From assembly GCA_944369635.1 (NCBI GenBank), contig CALVXL010000170.1, positions 1 to 12,038 on the forward strand: a DNA stretch of 12,038 nucleotides, read 5' to 3'. Origin of the DNA: an uncultured Clostridia bacterium. Lineage in GTDB: Bacteria; Bacillota; Clostridia; Christensenellales; Borkfalkiaceae. Below the pieces are notes generated by a model. That model did no database searches and had not been told where the DNA came from. It saw only the letters and a program-made list of their open reading frames with translations. Numbering within the stretch: position 1 is the first letter of the stretch; each line of letters opens with the position of its first letter. Below, piece by piece: positions 1 to 5,162 of this stretch. A program made the position numbers and the translations under genes.

Positions 1-539
1 TGGAAGACGTGAAAAATCTTTTTTCGTTGATGGGAAAAGTCGTTATCGAAAAGAATTTTCTCGGCGCCAGGTGGTCTAAACTGCTCATCAACAGCGCGTT
101 TTCGGGGCTTTCCACGGTAACGGGCGGCACGTTCGGCGAAGTTGCGAAGAAAAAATCCTCGCGAAAAGTCGCGCAGCGCATCATCAAGGAATGCATCGAC
201 GTCGCAAAGGCTGCGGGTATCGTCATCGAACCCGTGCAGGGGCACAAGATCGATAAACTTTTCGATTACAACAACCCGCTGAAAAAAGCCCTTTCTTTCG
301 CGCTCATTCCCGTGGCTATGAAAAAACATTCCGCGCTCATTTCCAGCATGTTGCAGGATTTGAGAAACGGCAAGAAGTGCGAAATCGACTTCATCAACGG
401 CGTTGTCGTCGAATACGGCGAAAAATACGGCGTTAAAACGCCTTTCAACGCGCGCACGGTGGAAATCGTGCACGGCATTGAGGACGGGAAATATGCGCCC
501 GATTTTAAAAATATCCGGCTTTATGAGGAGCTTTTTTAA
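1..539 (+). CDS. 2-dehydropantoate 2-reductase family protein, C-terminal part (5' end cut by window edge)
   Basis: The visible part is the C-terminal helical domain of a ketopantoate reductase (PanE/ApbA) type enzyme. This family reduces ketopantoate to pantoate with NADPH in pantothenate/CoA synthesis. Taking the GTG at position 9 as residue 1, a W-S-K-L-x-x-N motif places Lys24 and Asn28 where E. coli PanE has its catalytic Lys176 and conserved Asn. The stretch SSMLQD at 112-117 followed by EIDFING at 125-131 matches the E. coli segment containing substrate-binding Glu256 almost word for word. The N-terminal NADPH-binding Rossmann domain (about 150 residues) must lie to the left of the window. 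The reading frame is open to the edge, so the GTG at 9 is an internal valine codon and not the start. The family contains many paralogues with unknown oxo-acid substrates, and no other pantothenate gene is visible, so the substrate is not certain. The next gene starts 2 nt after the stop, which suggests one operon. Confidence 0.85.
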   Translation, partial: EDVKNLFSLMGKVVIEKNFLGARWSKLLINSAFSGLSTVTGGTFGEVAKKKSSRKVAQRIIKECIDVAKAAGIVIEPVQGHKIDKLFDYNNPLKKALSFALIPVAMKKHSALISSMLQDLRNGKKCEIDFINGVVVEYGEKYGVKTPFNARTVEIVHGIEDGKYAPDFKNIRLYEELF

Positions 540-541
540 GC

Positions 542-943
542 ATGGGCGTAACGTATTTTTTGCATTGTAAAAATTGCGGGTTCAATAAAAAGATAAAGCT
601 CGGCGTCGGATTTTTCGGACTGGAAGTTCCTGAACAGGCGCAAAAAGATATCGAATCGGGTAAACTCGGCGGCGAAATCAAAAGTTTTTACGATTCCCTC
701 GAAAATCCGCAGGTACTCGCGCAACGCGCCGTTTATCGTTGCGCATATTGCGGAGATTTACAAAATATTCCGGAAATTTTCGTGCGCGGAGAAAACGGAG
801 AAGTCTATAAGCACGTTTACCGCTGCAAAAAATGCCGCAAGGCGGACCTTGAAATCGTGGATACCGACGACAAACTGCCGTCGCTTTCCTGCCCGAAATG
901 CGGAAAAGAACTGGAGATTAAAGACATCGAGGCGTGGGATTGA
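542..943 (+). CDS. Small protein with two predicted zinc ribbons (four CxxC pairs)
   Basis: This 133-residue protein is not one I can name. It has four CxxC knuckles: Cys9/Cys12, Cys67/Cys70, Cys95/Cys98 and Cys117/Cys120. The last two pairs are spaced like one compact zinc ribbon. The first two flank a roughly 55-residue insert containing a charged, probably helical segment (about 30-55), so they may form a second, split ribbon. There is no signal peptide or membrane segment, so it is probably cytoplasmic. The ATG at 542 has an AGGAG at 526-530 inside the end of the upstream gene, with a rather long 11-nt spacer. The gene lies 2 nt after the reductase stop and is probably co-transcribed with it. 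Zinc ribbons of this kind bind nucleic acids or proteins, but no specific role can be inferred. A hairpin at 955-997 closes the unit. The metal-binding prediction is inference from cysteine spacing. Confidence 0.8.
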   Translation: MGVTYFLHCKNCGFNKKIKLGVGFFGLEVPEQAQKDIESGKLGGEIKSFYDSLENPQVLAQRAVYRCAYCGDLQNIPEIFVRGENGEVYKHVYRCKKCRKADLEIVDTDDKLPSLSCPKCGKELEIKDIEAWD

Positions 944-954
944 AATTATAAAAA

Positions 955-997
955 GCGTCCGCCCGATTTTCGGGCGGACGCAGGCGTCGATTTTTTT
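955..997. terminator. Bidirectional terminator between convergent genes
   Basis: A 12-bp perfect stem (955-966 with 970-981) encloses a 3-nt TTT loop. Read on the minus strand, it is followed at once by TTTTT, the classic intrinsic terminator form, and would end the acetyltransferase transcript 124 nt after its stop. Read on the plus strand, the T-run (991-997) begins only 9 nt after this stem. A second, mutually exclusive small hairpin (977-981 with 984-988) sits directly before that T-run and may serve the plus-strand transcript. Confidence 0.8.
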
Positions 998-1104
998 AGC
1001 GGTGTTAGCGTTTTCTTTCGGCGCGCGTTTTGCGCCTTTACGGAACCGATTGCCTTTCGAAAAACGAAACGAGGGTTTCCGACGGCAAAAGGCAGACGGG
1101 AAAA

Positions 1105-1722
1105 TTACAGATTTTCGATGTCGATCTTCCTGTCTTTATAATAAAAAATCATGTCGCGTTCGGAAATTTTTCTGTGTACGCGGCACGGATTGCCGAATGC
1201 CACGCAGTCGGCGGGCAGATCTTTCGTGACTATGCTTCCCGCGCCCACCACGGTATTGTCGCCGATGCTTACGCCGGGCACGACGATCACGCCTGCGCCC
1301 AGCCAGACGTTGTTGCCGATATGGATGGGCAGATTATATTGCGCAGCCTTTCTCCTGATGTCGGGGCGGACGGGGTGGTTTGCCGTGGCGAGAACGACGT
1401 TCGGGCCGATGAGTACGTTGTCGCCTATGTAGATGTCCGTGTCGTCCACCAGCGTCAGATTGAAGTTCGAATAAAAATGATTGCCGATATGGGTATTGAT
1501 TCCCCAGTTTGCGCGGAGCGGCGGTTCCACATAGCCGTCTTCGCCGATCTCGGCAAAGATTTTTTTCAGAAGGGAAGCGCGCTTTTCCTGTTCTGACGGC
1601 CGCGTGGCGTTGTAATCGTAAATGTTTTCCATACATTCGAGTTGCTTTTGCATGAGTTCTTCGCTGTTGCAATAATATACTCTGCCGTCGCGCATGCGCT
1701 GTAAAGTTTCTTTCAGGTTCAT
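1105..1722 (-). CDS. Galactoside/maltose O-acetyltransferase family (LacA/Maa-like, left-handed beta-helix)
   Basis: This 205-residue cytoplasmic enzyme transfers acetyl from acetyl-CoA to a sugar hydroxyl. Residues about 5-60 form the N-terminal maltose-acetyltransferase (Mac) domain, including the PSEQEKR stretch also seen in E. coli LacA (PSEVEKR). Residues about 76-185 carry imperfect hexapeptide repeats (THIGNHF, IYIGDNV, IHIGNNVW, VSIGDNT) of a left-handed parallel beta-helix, and proteins of this type are trimers. His116 in A-N-H-P-V corresponds to the catalytic His115 of LacA. The ending FGNPCRVHRKI also matches the family. E. coli LacA has 203 residues, so the length fits. I chose the ATG at 1722 because the ATG ten codons upstream (1752) overlaps the -10 box; the chosen start has GGCGGA at 1729-1734 with a 6-nt spacer. 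No lacZ or lacY is nearby, so the acceptor sugar is unknown; a detoxification or polysaccharide-modification role is possible. Confidence 0.93.
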   Translation of the reverse strand: MNLKETLQRMRDGRVYYCNSEELMQKQLECMENIYDYNATRPSEQEKRASLLKKIFAEIGEDGYVEPPLRANWGINTHIGNHFYSNFNLTLVDDTDIYIGDNVLIGPNVVLATANHPVRPDIRRKAAQYNLPIHIGNNVWLGAGVIVVPGVSIGDNTVVGAGSIVTKDLPADCVAFGNPCRVHRKISERDMIFYYKDRKIDIENL

Positions 1723-1750
1723 AAGTAATCCGCCGGTGTTTTTTATGTTC

Positions 1751-1778
1751 ATTATAACATTTGCATGAATATTGTCAA
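1751..1778 (-). promoter_or_regulatory. Near-perfect sigma-A promoter for the sugar acetyltransferase
   Basis: On the minus strand, TTGACA (1773-1778) and TATAAT (1751-1756) match consensus at all twelve positions with a 16-nt spacer. TGt directly before the -10 gives an extended -10. The predicted start of transcription is about 20 nt upstream of the ATG at 1722, just enough for the GGCGGA ribosome binding site. This is the best-matching promoter in the window. Confidence 0.88.
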
Positions 1779-1800
1779 GCGTACGCGGGCGAAAAACCTG

Positions 1801-1863
1801 AAAATGCCGCGTTTCGGGAAGGAAAGGATCATCTCGCCGTTAAAAAACCGAATTCGGCATTTT
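1801..1863. repeat. Long interrupted inverted repeat between divergent promoters
   Basis: The nine bases at 1801-1809 pair perfectly with 1855-1863. After a 3/2-nt internal loop, 1813-1817 (TTCGG) pairs with 1848-1852 (CCGAA), giving 14 pairs around a 30-nt loop. The right arm also contains the 10-bp palindrome CCGAATTCGG (1848-1857). It lies upstream of both divergent promoters, so neither should transcribe it. It could be an operator or a relic terminator; no function is established. Confidence 0.45.
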
Positions 1864-1876
1864 TCATTACAAACAG

Positions 1877-1905
1877 TTGTTTTTTATAAATTAATGTGAT
1901 ACAAT
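1877..1905 (+). promoter_or_regulatory. Sigma-A promoter for the TM1266-type regulator gene
   Basis: TTGTTT (1877-1882) is followed by a 17-nt spacer and TACAAT (1900-1905), with TGa just before the -10 forming the extended -10 element TGaTACAAT. The predicted transcript starts near 1912, leaving a very short leader that contains GGAGA. Confidence 0.75.
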
Positions 1906-1927
1906 AATTTTATTCGGAGAAAAAATC

Positions 1928-2167
1928 ATGGAAGAAAAAATCGGCGTGATCGCCATCATCGTGGAAGATTTCGAAAAAACGGAAAAAGTCAACGAACTTC
2001 TGCACGAAAACAGGGAATATATCGTCGGCAGACTGGGCATACCTTTTAAAGATAAGAATACCGCCGTGATCAGCGTGGTTCTGCGCGCTACGGCAGAATT
2101 GATCAACGCCCTTTCGGGAAAACTCGGCATGATCGCGGGGATAAAAAGTAAAGTTTTGTTTAAGTGA
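1928..2167 (+). CDS. TM1266-type ACT-domain protein (putative iron-only hydrogenase system regulator)
   Basis: This is a 79-residue protein that is a single ACT-like (ferredoxin-fold) domain. The start EEKIGVIAIIVED, the middle V-N-x-L-L-x-E-N-x-x-x-I-V-G-R-L-G-I-P (about 21-39), and the ending A-L-S-G-K-L-G-M-I-A-G-I (about 61-72) follow the pattern of the TM1266 family, whose usual length is about 80 residues. That family is named from genomic association with [FeFe]-hydrogenase maturation genes; its molecular function is not established. No hydE, hydF, hydG or hydrogenase gene is visible here, so the link to hydrogenase rests on the family only. The ATG at 1928 has GGAGA at 1916-1920 with a 7-nt spacer. 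The gene has its own promoter, and I see no clear terminator behind it, so some readthrough into the polysaccharide block is possible. Confidence 0.82.
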   Translation: MEEKIGVIAIIVEDFEKTEKVNELLHENREYIVGRLGIPFKDKNTAVISVVLRATAELINALSGKLGMIAGIKSKVLFK

Positions 2168-2225
2168 ATAAACGACCGTTTTTATTTTATAAAATTGCGA
2201 TTTTGCGAAATTTGCCGAAAAATAA

Positions 2226-2254
2226 TTGTTTATTCGAAATAAGTATGTTATACT
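2226..2254 (+). promoter_or_regulatory. Sigma-A promoter for the cpsC-cpsD-kinase operon
   Basis: TTGTTT (2226-2231), a 17-nt spacer and TATACT (2249-2254) form a good sigma-A promoter, with TATGt before the -10 as a Firmicute-type extended element. Transcription would begin near 2261, giving a leader of about 74 nt before the ATG at 2335. Confidence 0.75.
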
Positions 2255-2272
2255 GTAACGGAGTGCGAACCG

Positions 2273-2306
2273 TGTCCGAAAGGACGATTTTTCGGCGCGG
2301 CGCCGA
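2273..2306 (+). promoter_or_regulatory. Structured 5' leader with two stem-loops
   Basis: The leader holds a short hairpin capped by a GNRA tetraloop (2274-2277 with 2282-2285, loop GAAA, extendable by a T-G pair). Six nt later comes a GC-rich hairpin (2292-2296 with 2302-2306). No T-run follows the second stem, so it is not a simple terminator. It matches no riboswitch class that I recognise. It could be a protein-binding or mRNA-stabilising element. Confidence 0.4.
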
Positions 2307-2334
2307 GTAATAAAGAGATTTGTGAGGATTAAGG

Positions 2335-3105
2335 ATGGAAGAAAACAATCAGTATTCGGGCGGAGGAATAACTTTCAGGCAATTGCTTTTGATCGTTCGC
2401 GCGAATATTTTTCTGATCGTAGCGATCATCGTCATCGCCACGGTTATCGGAACGGTTTATTATATGACGCGGAAAACGACGTACACCGCTACGAGAAGCA
2501 TGATCGTTATCTGTAAAAACGATGAAACCGAATCGGACTCGAATATTTATAACGATCTGACCGCAACGTCCAGAATTATCCCGACGATCGCGGGATTTTG
2601 CAAACAGGAAGTCGTTATTTCGCGCGCGCAGGAAATTTACGATACGTCCAACAGCGGCACGATATCCAAAGGCGGCGTCAGCGTTTCGTATGACGAATCG
2701 GGAAATAACTACTTTATGTATATATCCTATACCGATGTGACGCCCGAACTCGCCCGCGCAAAGGTCATGGCGATATCCATGGCGGAAAAGGAGATCGTCG
2801 AAACGAAGGACGAAAACGGCAAATCCGTTTACGTGCGCATGTCGACGAACATCACTTTTGTGGATAACATTGCGGATATGGTCGATTCGGGTAACATTCC
2901 CTGCTCAGTGAATTCCGGCTTGAAAATGACGGTAGTGCTTGCGTTTATCATCGGGGTGATCGCGGCGGTGCTCGTCGTGTTGCTCAGATATCTTCTGGAC
3001 GACACGCTGAAAACCAAAGAAGAGCTGGAACGCGTTACCGGCACGCAGGTGTTTGCGTTTTTAAGCGATGTGAACACAGAAAGGGAGAACGGAAAAAATG
3101 GCTAA
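2335..3105 (+). CDS. Wzz-domain polysaccharide co-polymerase / tyrosine-kinase adaptor (CpsC-like)
   Basis: This 256-residue inner-membrane protein has the Gram-positive Wzz/CpsC layout. A short cytoplasmic N-terminus precedes a first membrane helix (about 26-44) and an extracellular domain (about 45-195). The motif G-N-I-P-C-S-V-N sits just before a second helix (about 198-217). A short cytoplasmic tail follows (RYLLDDTLKTKEELERVTG, 218-236). In known CpsC/CapA proteins this tail binds and activates the cognate BY-kinase, and the protein helps set polysaccharide chain length or attachment. The ATG at 2335 follows GAGGA (2324-2328) with a 6-nt spacer. Its last 8 nt overlap the start of the kinase gene, as expected for a translationally coupled adaptor and kinase pair. 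The outer domain is short and variable, so the exact glycan cannot be told. Confidence 0.88.
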   Translation: MEENNQYSGGGITFRQLLLIVRANIFLIVAIIVIATVIGTVYYMTRKTTYTATRSMIVICKNDETESDSNIYNDLTATSRIIPTIAGFCKQEVVISRAQEIYDTSNSGTISKGGVSVSYDESGNNYFMYISYTDVTPELARAKVMAISMAEKEIVETKDENGKSVYVRMSTNITFVDNIADMVDSGNIPCSVNSGLKMTVVLAFIIGVIAAVLVVLLRYLLDDTLKTKEELERVTGTQVFAFLSDVNTERENGKNG

Positions 3106-3808
3106 AAAGAATATTTCTTGCAACGCGGGAAGCATTTTTGTGGATAAGCCGGAGTTTTTCGGCAAACTGGAAGGCTACAGTAGATTGAAAGACAACGTTC
3201 TTTTTCTGACAGAGGACGGAAAGAATAAGATCATACAGGTGGAAAGCTCTGTTGCGGGGGAATGCAAAACCACGGTGGTGGCAAACCTCGCCGTGCTTCT
3301 CGGAATGAACAATAAAAAAGTTCTGATCATAGACCTTGACTTTTTACGTGCCAAGTCGCATAAAATGTTTAATGTGGACGGCGAAAAGGGCCTCAACGAA
3401 TATATGCTGGGGCAGGCGGAACTGAAAGACGTCATTCACGCCACGCAGTATGACAATGTGGACGTTTTGTCTCGGGGCGGCAAGGTGGCAAATCCGTCGC
3501 TGGTGCTCATCTCGGAAAAATTCCACAATACGCTTAAACAATTGCGCGGATCTTACGATGTGATCCTGGTGGATATGTCGCCGGTGTTGCAGTCGGCAAA
3601 CTATCTGCACGTATCTCCGCTTACCGACGCAACCATTTTTCTCGTCGCTTACGGCAAAACGCACCGTTCGCAGGTGAAGGAAGCCGTGGCGGAACTTAAA
3701 AAGAGCGGCGCGAACATCGTGGGTTCCGTGTTCACGATGTACGATCCCAAGATCGGCAGGTCGGTCGGGTATAAGGGAAATTCTTATTACGATATTTTCA
3801 ATGCGTGA
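3098..3808 (+). CDS. CpsD/CapB-like BY-kinase (polysaccharide tyrosine kinase) with altered Walker A
   Basis: This 236-residue cytoplasmic P-loop ATPase is of the bacterial tyrosine kinase family, which pairs with the adjacent CpsC-like protein and controls polysaccharide export by cycles of autophosphorylation. Walker A is at 50-63 (ESSVAGECKTTVVA), with Lys57 and Thr58 present; where the family has G-E-G-K-S/T, this protein has G-E-C-K-T, so Cys56 replaces the glycine before the lysine. Walker A' is at 75-83 (VLIIDLDFL, Asp79 and Asp81) and Walker B at 155-161 (VILVDMS, Asp159). An N-P motif near 132 resembles the family G-x-x-P-x-N-P region. The C-terminus has a small tyrosine cluster (Tyr225, Tyr230, Tyr231), the usual autophosphorylation zone. 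The start overlaps the upstream stop by 8 nt, with GGGAG just upstream. Activity is uncertain because of Cys56. Confidence 0.87.
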   Translation: MAKKNISCNAGSIFVDKPEFFGKLEGYSRLKDNVLFLTEDGKNKIIQVESSVAGECKTTVVANLAVLLGMNNKKVLIIDLDFLRAKSHKMFNVDGEKGLNEYMLGQAELKDVIHATQYDNVDVLSRGGKVANPSLVLISEKFHNTLKQLRGSYDVILVDMSPVLQSANYLHVSPLTDATIFLVAYGKTHRSQVKEAVAELKKSGANIVGSVFTMYDPKIGRSVGYKGNSYYDIFNA

Positions 3809-3830
3809 TAAATTTGTCAACCGAATTTAC

Positions 3831-3861
3831 ATATGCCTGTGAGAAACGGGCATATTTGTTT
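3831..3861 (+). terminator. Weak terminator or attenuator hairpin between the kinase gene and the nahK-like gene
   Basis: A 9-bp stem (3831-3839 with 3847-3855, one T-G pair) with a 7-nt loop is followed by TTTGTTT interrupted by one G. The next gene's ribosome binding site starts 3 nt later and no separate promoter is evident, so partial readthrough is likely. Confidence 0.55.
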
Positions 3862-3875
3862 AAAGGGAGCAATCG

Positions 3876-4967
3876 ATGACTTTAAGGGAAATCTGCGAAA
3901 GTTTTAATATCGTAGGGAAATACCGTTCCTGCGAACAGATCAATAACGGCATCATCAATAAATCGTATATCGTATTATACGAACGCGACGGAGAGGAAGC
4001 GAAATATCTGGTGCAGTGCGTCAATAAATCGGTATTCAAACGCCCCGATAAGATCATGAAAAACATAGAGAGCGTAACCGAATTTATCCGCGACAAGATG
4101 ATAAAAAAAGGAATCGATCCCGAACGGAGAGTATTAAAATACGCCAAGACTGCGGACGGAAAAAGCTATGTTGTGGATGAGGACGGGAATTATTGGCGCG
4201 CGTACGGTTTTATCGACGCCGACGTCTATAATGAAGCGGAGGACGAGGACGTCATCGAAGAAGTCGGCAAAGCGTTCGGGGAATTTCAGCGATGGCTTAT
4301 CGATTACGACGCGTCGTCTTTGTATGTTTCCATTCCTAATTTTCACAATACCTGTCGCCGCTACGATGCGTTTTACGAAGCCGTGATGGTGGACGCGGAG
4401 GATCGCGTGGATAAGGTGGCGGCGGAAATCGAAGCGTGCCGCGCGCACGAAACGCTTGCCTGCAAGCTTTCGCTGCTGGCGCAGAACAAGGAAATCCCTC
4501 TGCACGTGACGCATAACGACACCAAGAGCAACAACGTCATTTTCGATAAGGAAACCAAAAAGGCGCTTGCCGTCATCGATCTCGATACCGTTATGCCGGG
4601 GCTGATCGCTTACGACTTCGGGGATGCGGCGCGCTTTATCTGCAGCAATGCCGCGGAAGATGAACCCGATCTTGAAAAGGTTACGTTCAATCTCGATAAA
4701 TACCGCGCGCTGACGAAAGGTTTTGCCGGCACGCTGAAAGGACGGCTCACCAATATCGAAGCGGATACGCTTTCTTTGGGCGTATATTCGATGACGGTGG
4801 AACTCGCCGTAAGGTTTCTGACCGATTATCTGAACGGCGACGTATATTTCACCACCCATTACCCGGGGCATAATCTGGACCGCGCCCGCTGTCAGCTGAC
4901 GCTCGCCGCGGATATTTATAAAAAGCTGGAAGAAATGCAAAAAATCGTGAGAGAATATCTTTACTGA
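3876..4967 (+). CDS. N-acetylhexosamine 1-kinase-like phosphotransferase (NahK family, APH fold)
   Basis: This 363-residue cytoplasmic kinase belongs to the aminoglycoside-phosphotransferase fold. It resembles Bifidobacterium NahK (about 359 residues), which phosphorylates GlcNAc/GalNAc at C1 with ATP. The resemblance runs along the protein: I-N-N-G-I-I-N-K-S-Y near 22-31 (nucleotide loop), the pattern Y-L-V-Q-C-V-N-x-S-V-F at 44-54, G-K-A-F-G-E-F-Q near 131-138, the catalytic loop HVTHNDTKSNN at 210-220 (Asp215 as likely base), IDLDTVMPG at 234-242, and DFGDAARF at 247-254 for metal binding. R-F-L-T-D-Y-L-N-G-D-V-Y-F near 313-325 and the H-Y-P-x-H-N-L motif also match. The ATG at 3876 has AGGGAG with a 6-nt spacer. 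No lacto-N-biose phosphorylase or galE is adjacent. Its place after the CpsCD pair suggests making hexosamine-1-phosphate for nucleotide-sugar supply. Substrate is inferred from the family. Confidence 0.85.
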   Translation: MTLREICESFNIVGKYRSCEQINNGIINKSYIVLYERDGEEAKYLVQCVNKSVFKRPDKIMKNIESVTEFIRDKMIKKGIDPERRVLKYAKTADGKSYVVDEDGNYWRAYGFIDADVYNEAEDEDVIEEVGKAFGEFQRWLIDYDASSLYVSIPNFHNTCRRYDAFYEAVMVDAEDRVDKVAAEIEACRAHETLACKLSLLAQNKEIPLHVTHNDTKSNNVIFDKETKKALAVIDLDTVMPGLIAYDFGDAARFICSNAAEDEPDLEKVTFNLDKYRALTKGFAGTLKGRLTNIEADTLSLGVYSMTVELAVRFLTDYLNGDVYFTTHYPGHNLDRARCQLTLAADIYKKLEEMQKIVREYLY

Positions 4968-4973
4968 CAAAGC

Positions 4974-4998
4974 AAAAAACGCCGTACGGCGTTTTTTT
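4974..4998 (+). terminator. Palindromic intrinsic terminator after the nahK-like gene
   Basis: A stem of ACGCC (4979-4983) and GGCGT (4988-4992) around a GTAC loop is preceded by six A's and followed by seven T's. The full A-run/stem/T-run palindrome can fold on either strand. It starts 7 nt after the stop codon. Confidence 0.9.
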
Positions 4999-5083
4999 GT
5001 TTCGGCAAATTTTTCCTGTGATCGGGAAAAGGAGGATTTATCGTTATTTATCTTGTCAAAAGCTGACTTTTTTTGAAAAACCG

Positions 5084-5112
5084 TTGAATTCGGCGCGACA
5101 AAATGATACAAT
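5084..5112 (+). promoter_or_regulatory. Sigma-A promoter for the aconitase X operon
   Basis: TTGAAT (5084-5089), a 17-nt spacer and TACAAT (5107-5112) with TGa as extended -10. The nine-base TGaTACAAT is identical to the one before the TM1266-type gene. Transcription would begin near 5119, and the first bases of the mRNA could form a small A/T-rich hairpin (5122-5128 with 5131-5137) ahead of the ribosome binding site. Confidence 0.8.
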
Positions 5113-5162
5113 ATATACAAGCTGAAAATTTTTTCAGGATAAGGAAAGGAGTAAACGGAAAA

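Noticed and set aside
9..539. A complete 176-residue protein starting at GTG 9
   Set aside because: The frame is open to the left edge, the first residues are mid-domain, and the whole Rossmann domain of the family is missing, so this is the 3' part of a longer gene.
1030..1596. Plus-strand open frame of 188 codons opposite the acetyltransferase
   Set aside because: The minus strand encodes a clear LacA-like protein; the plus frame has no ribosome binding site and crosses that gene's 3' end.
2261..2334. Cyclic-di-GMP or other known riboswitch in the polysaccharide operon leader
   Set aside because: The conserved core bases of the known classes are absent and the leader is short; only two simple hairpins are visible.
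5103..5162. A 20-residue N-terminal extension of the aconitase X large subunit
   Set aside because: The ATG at 5103 lies inside the -10 promoter region and the family N-terminus begins after 5163.
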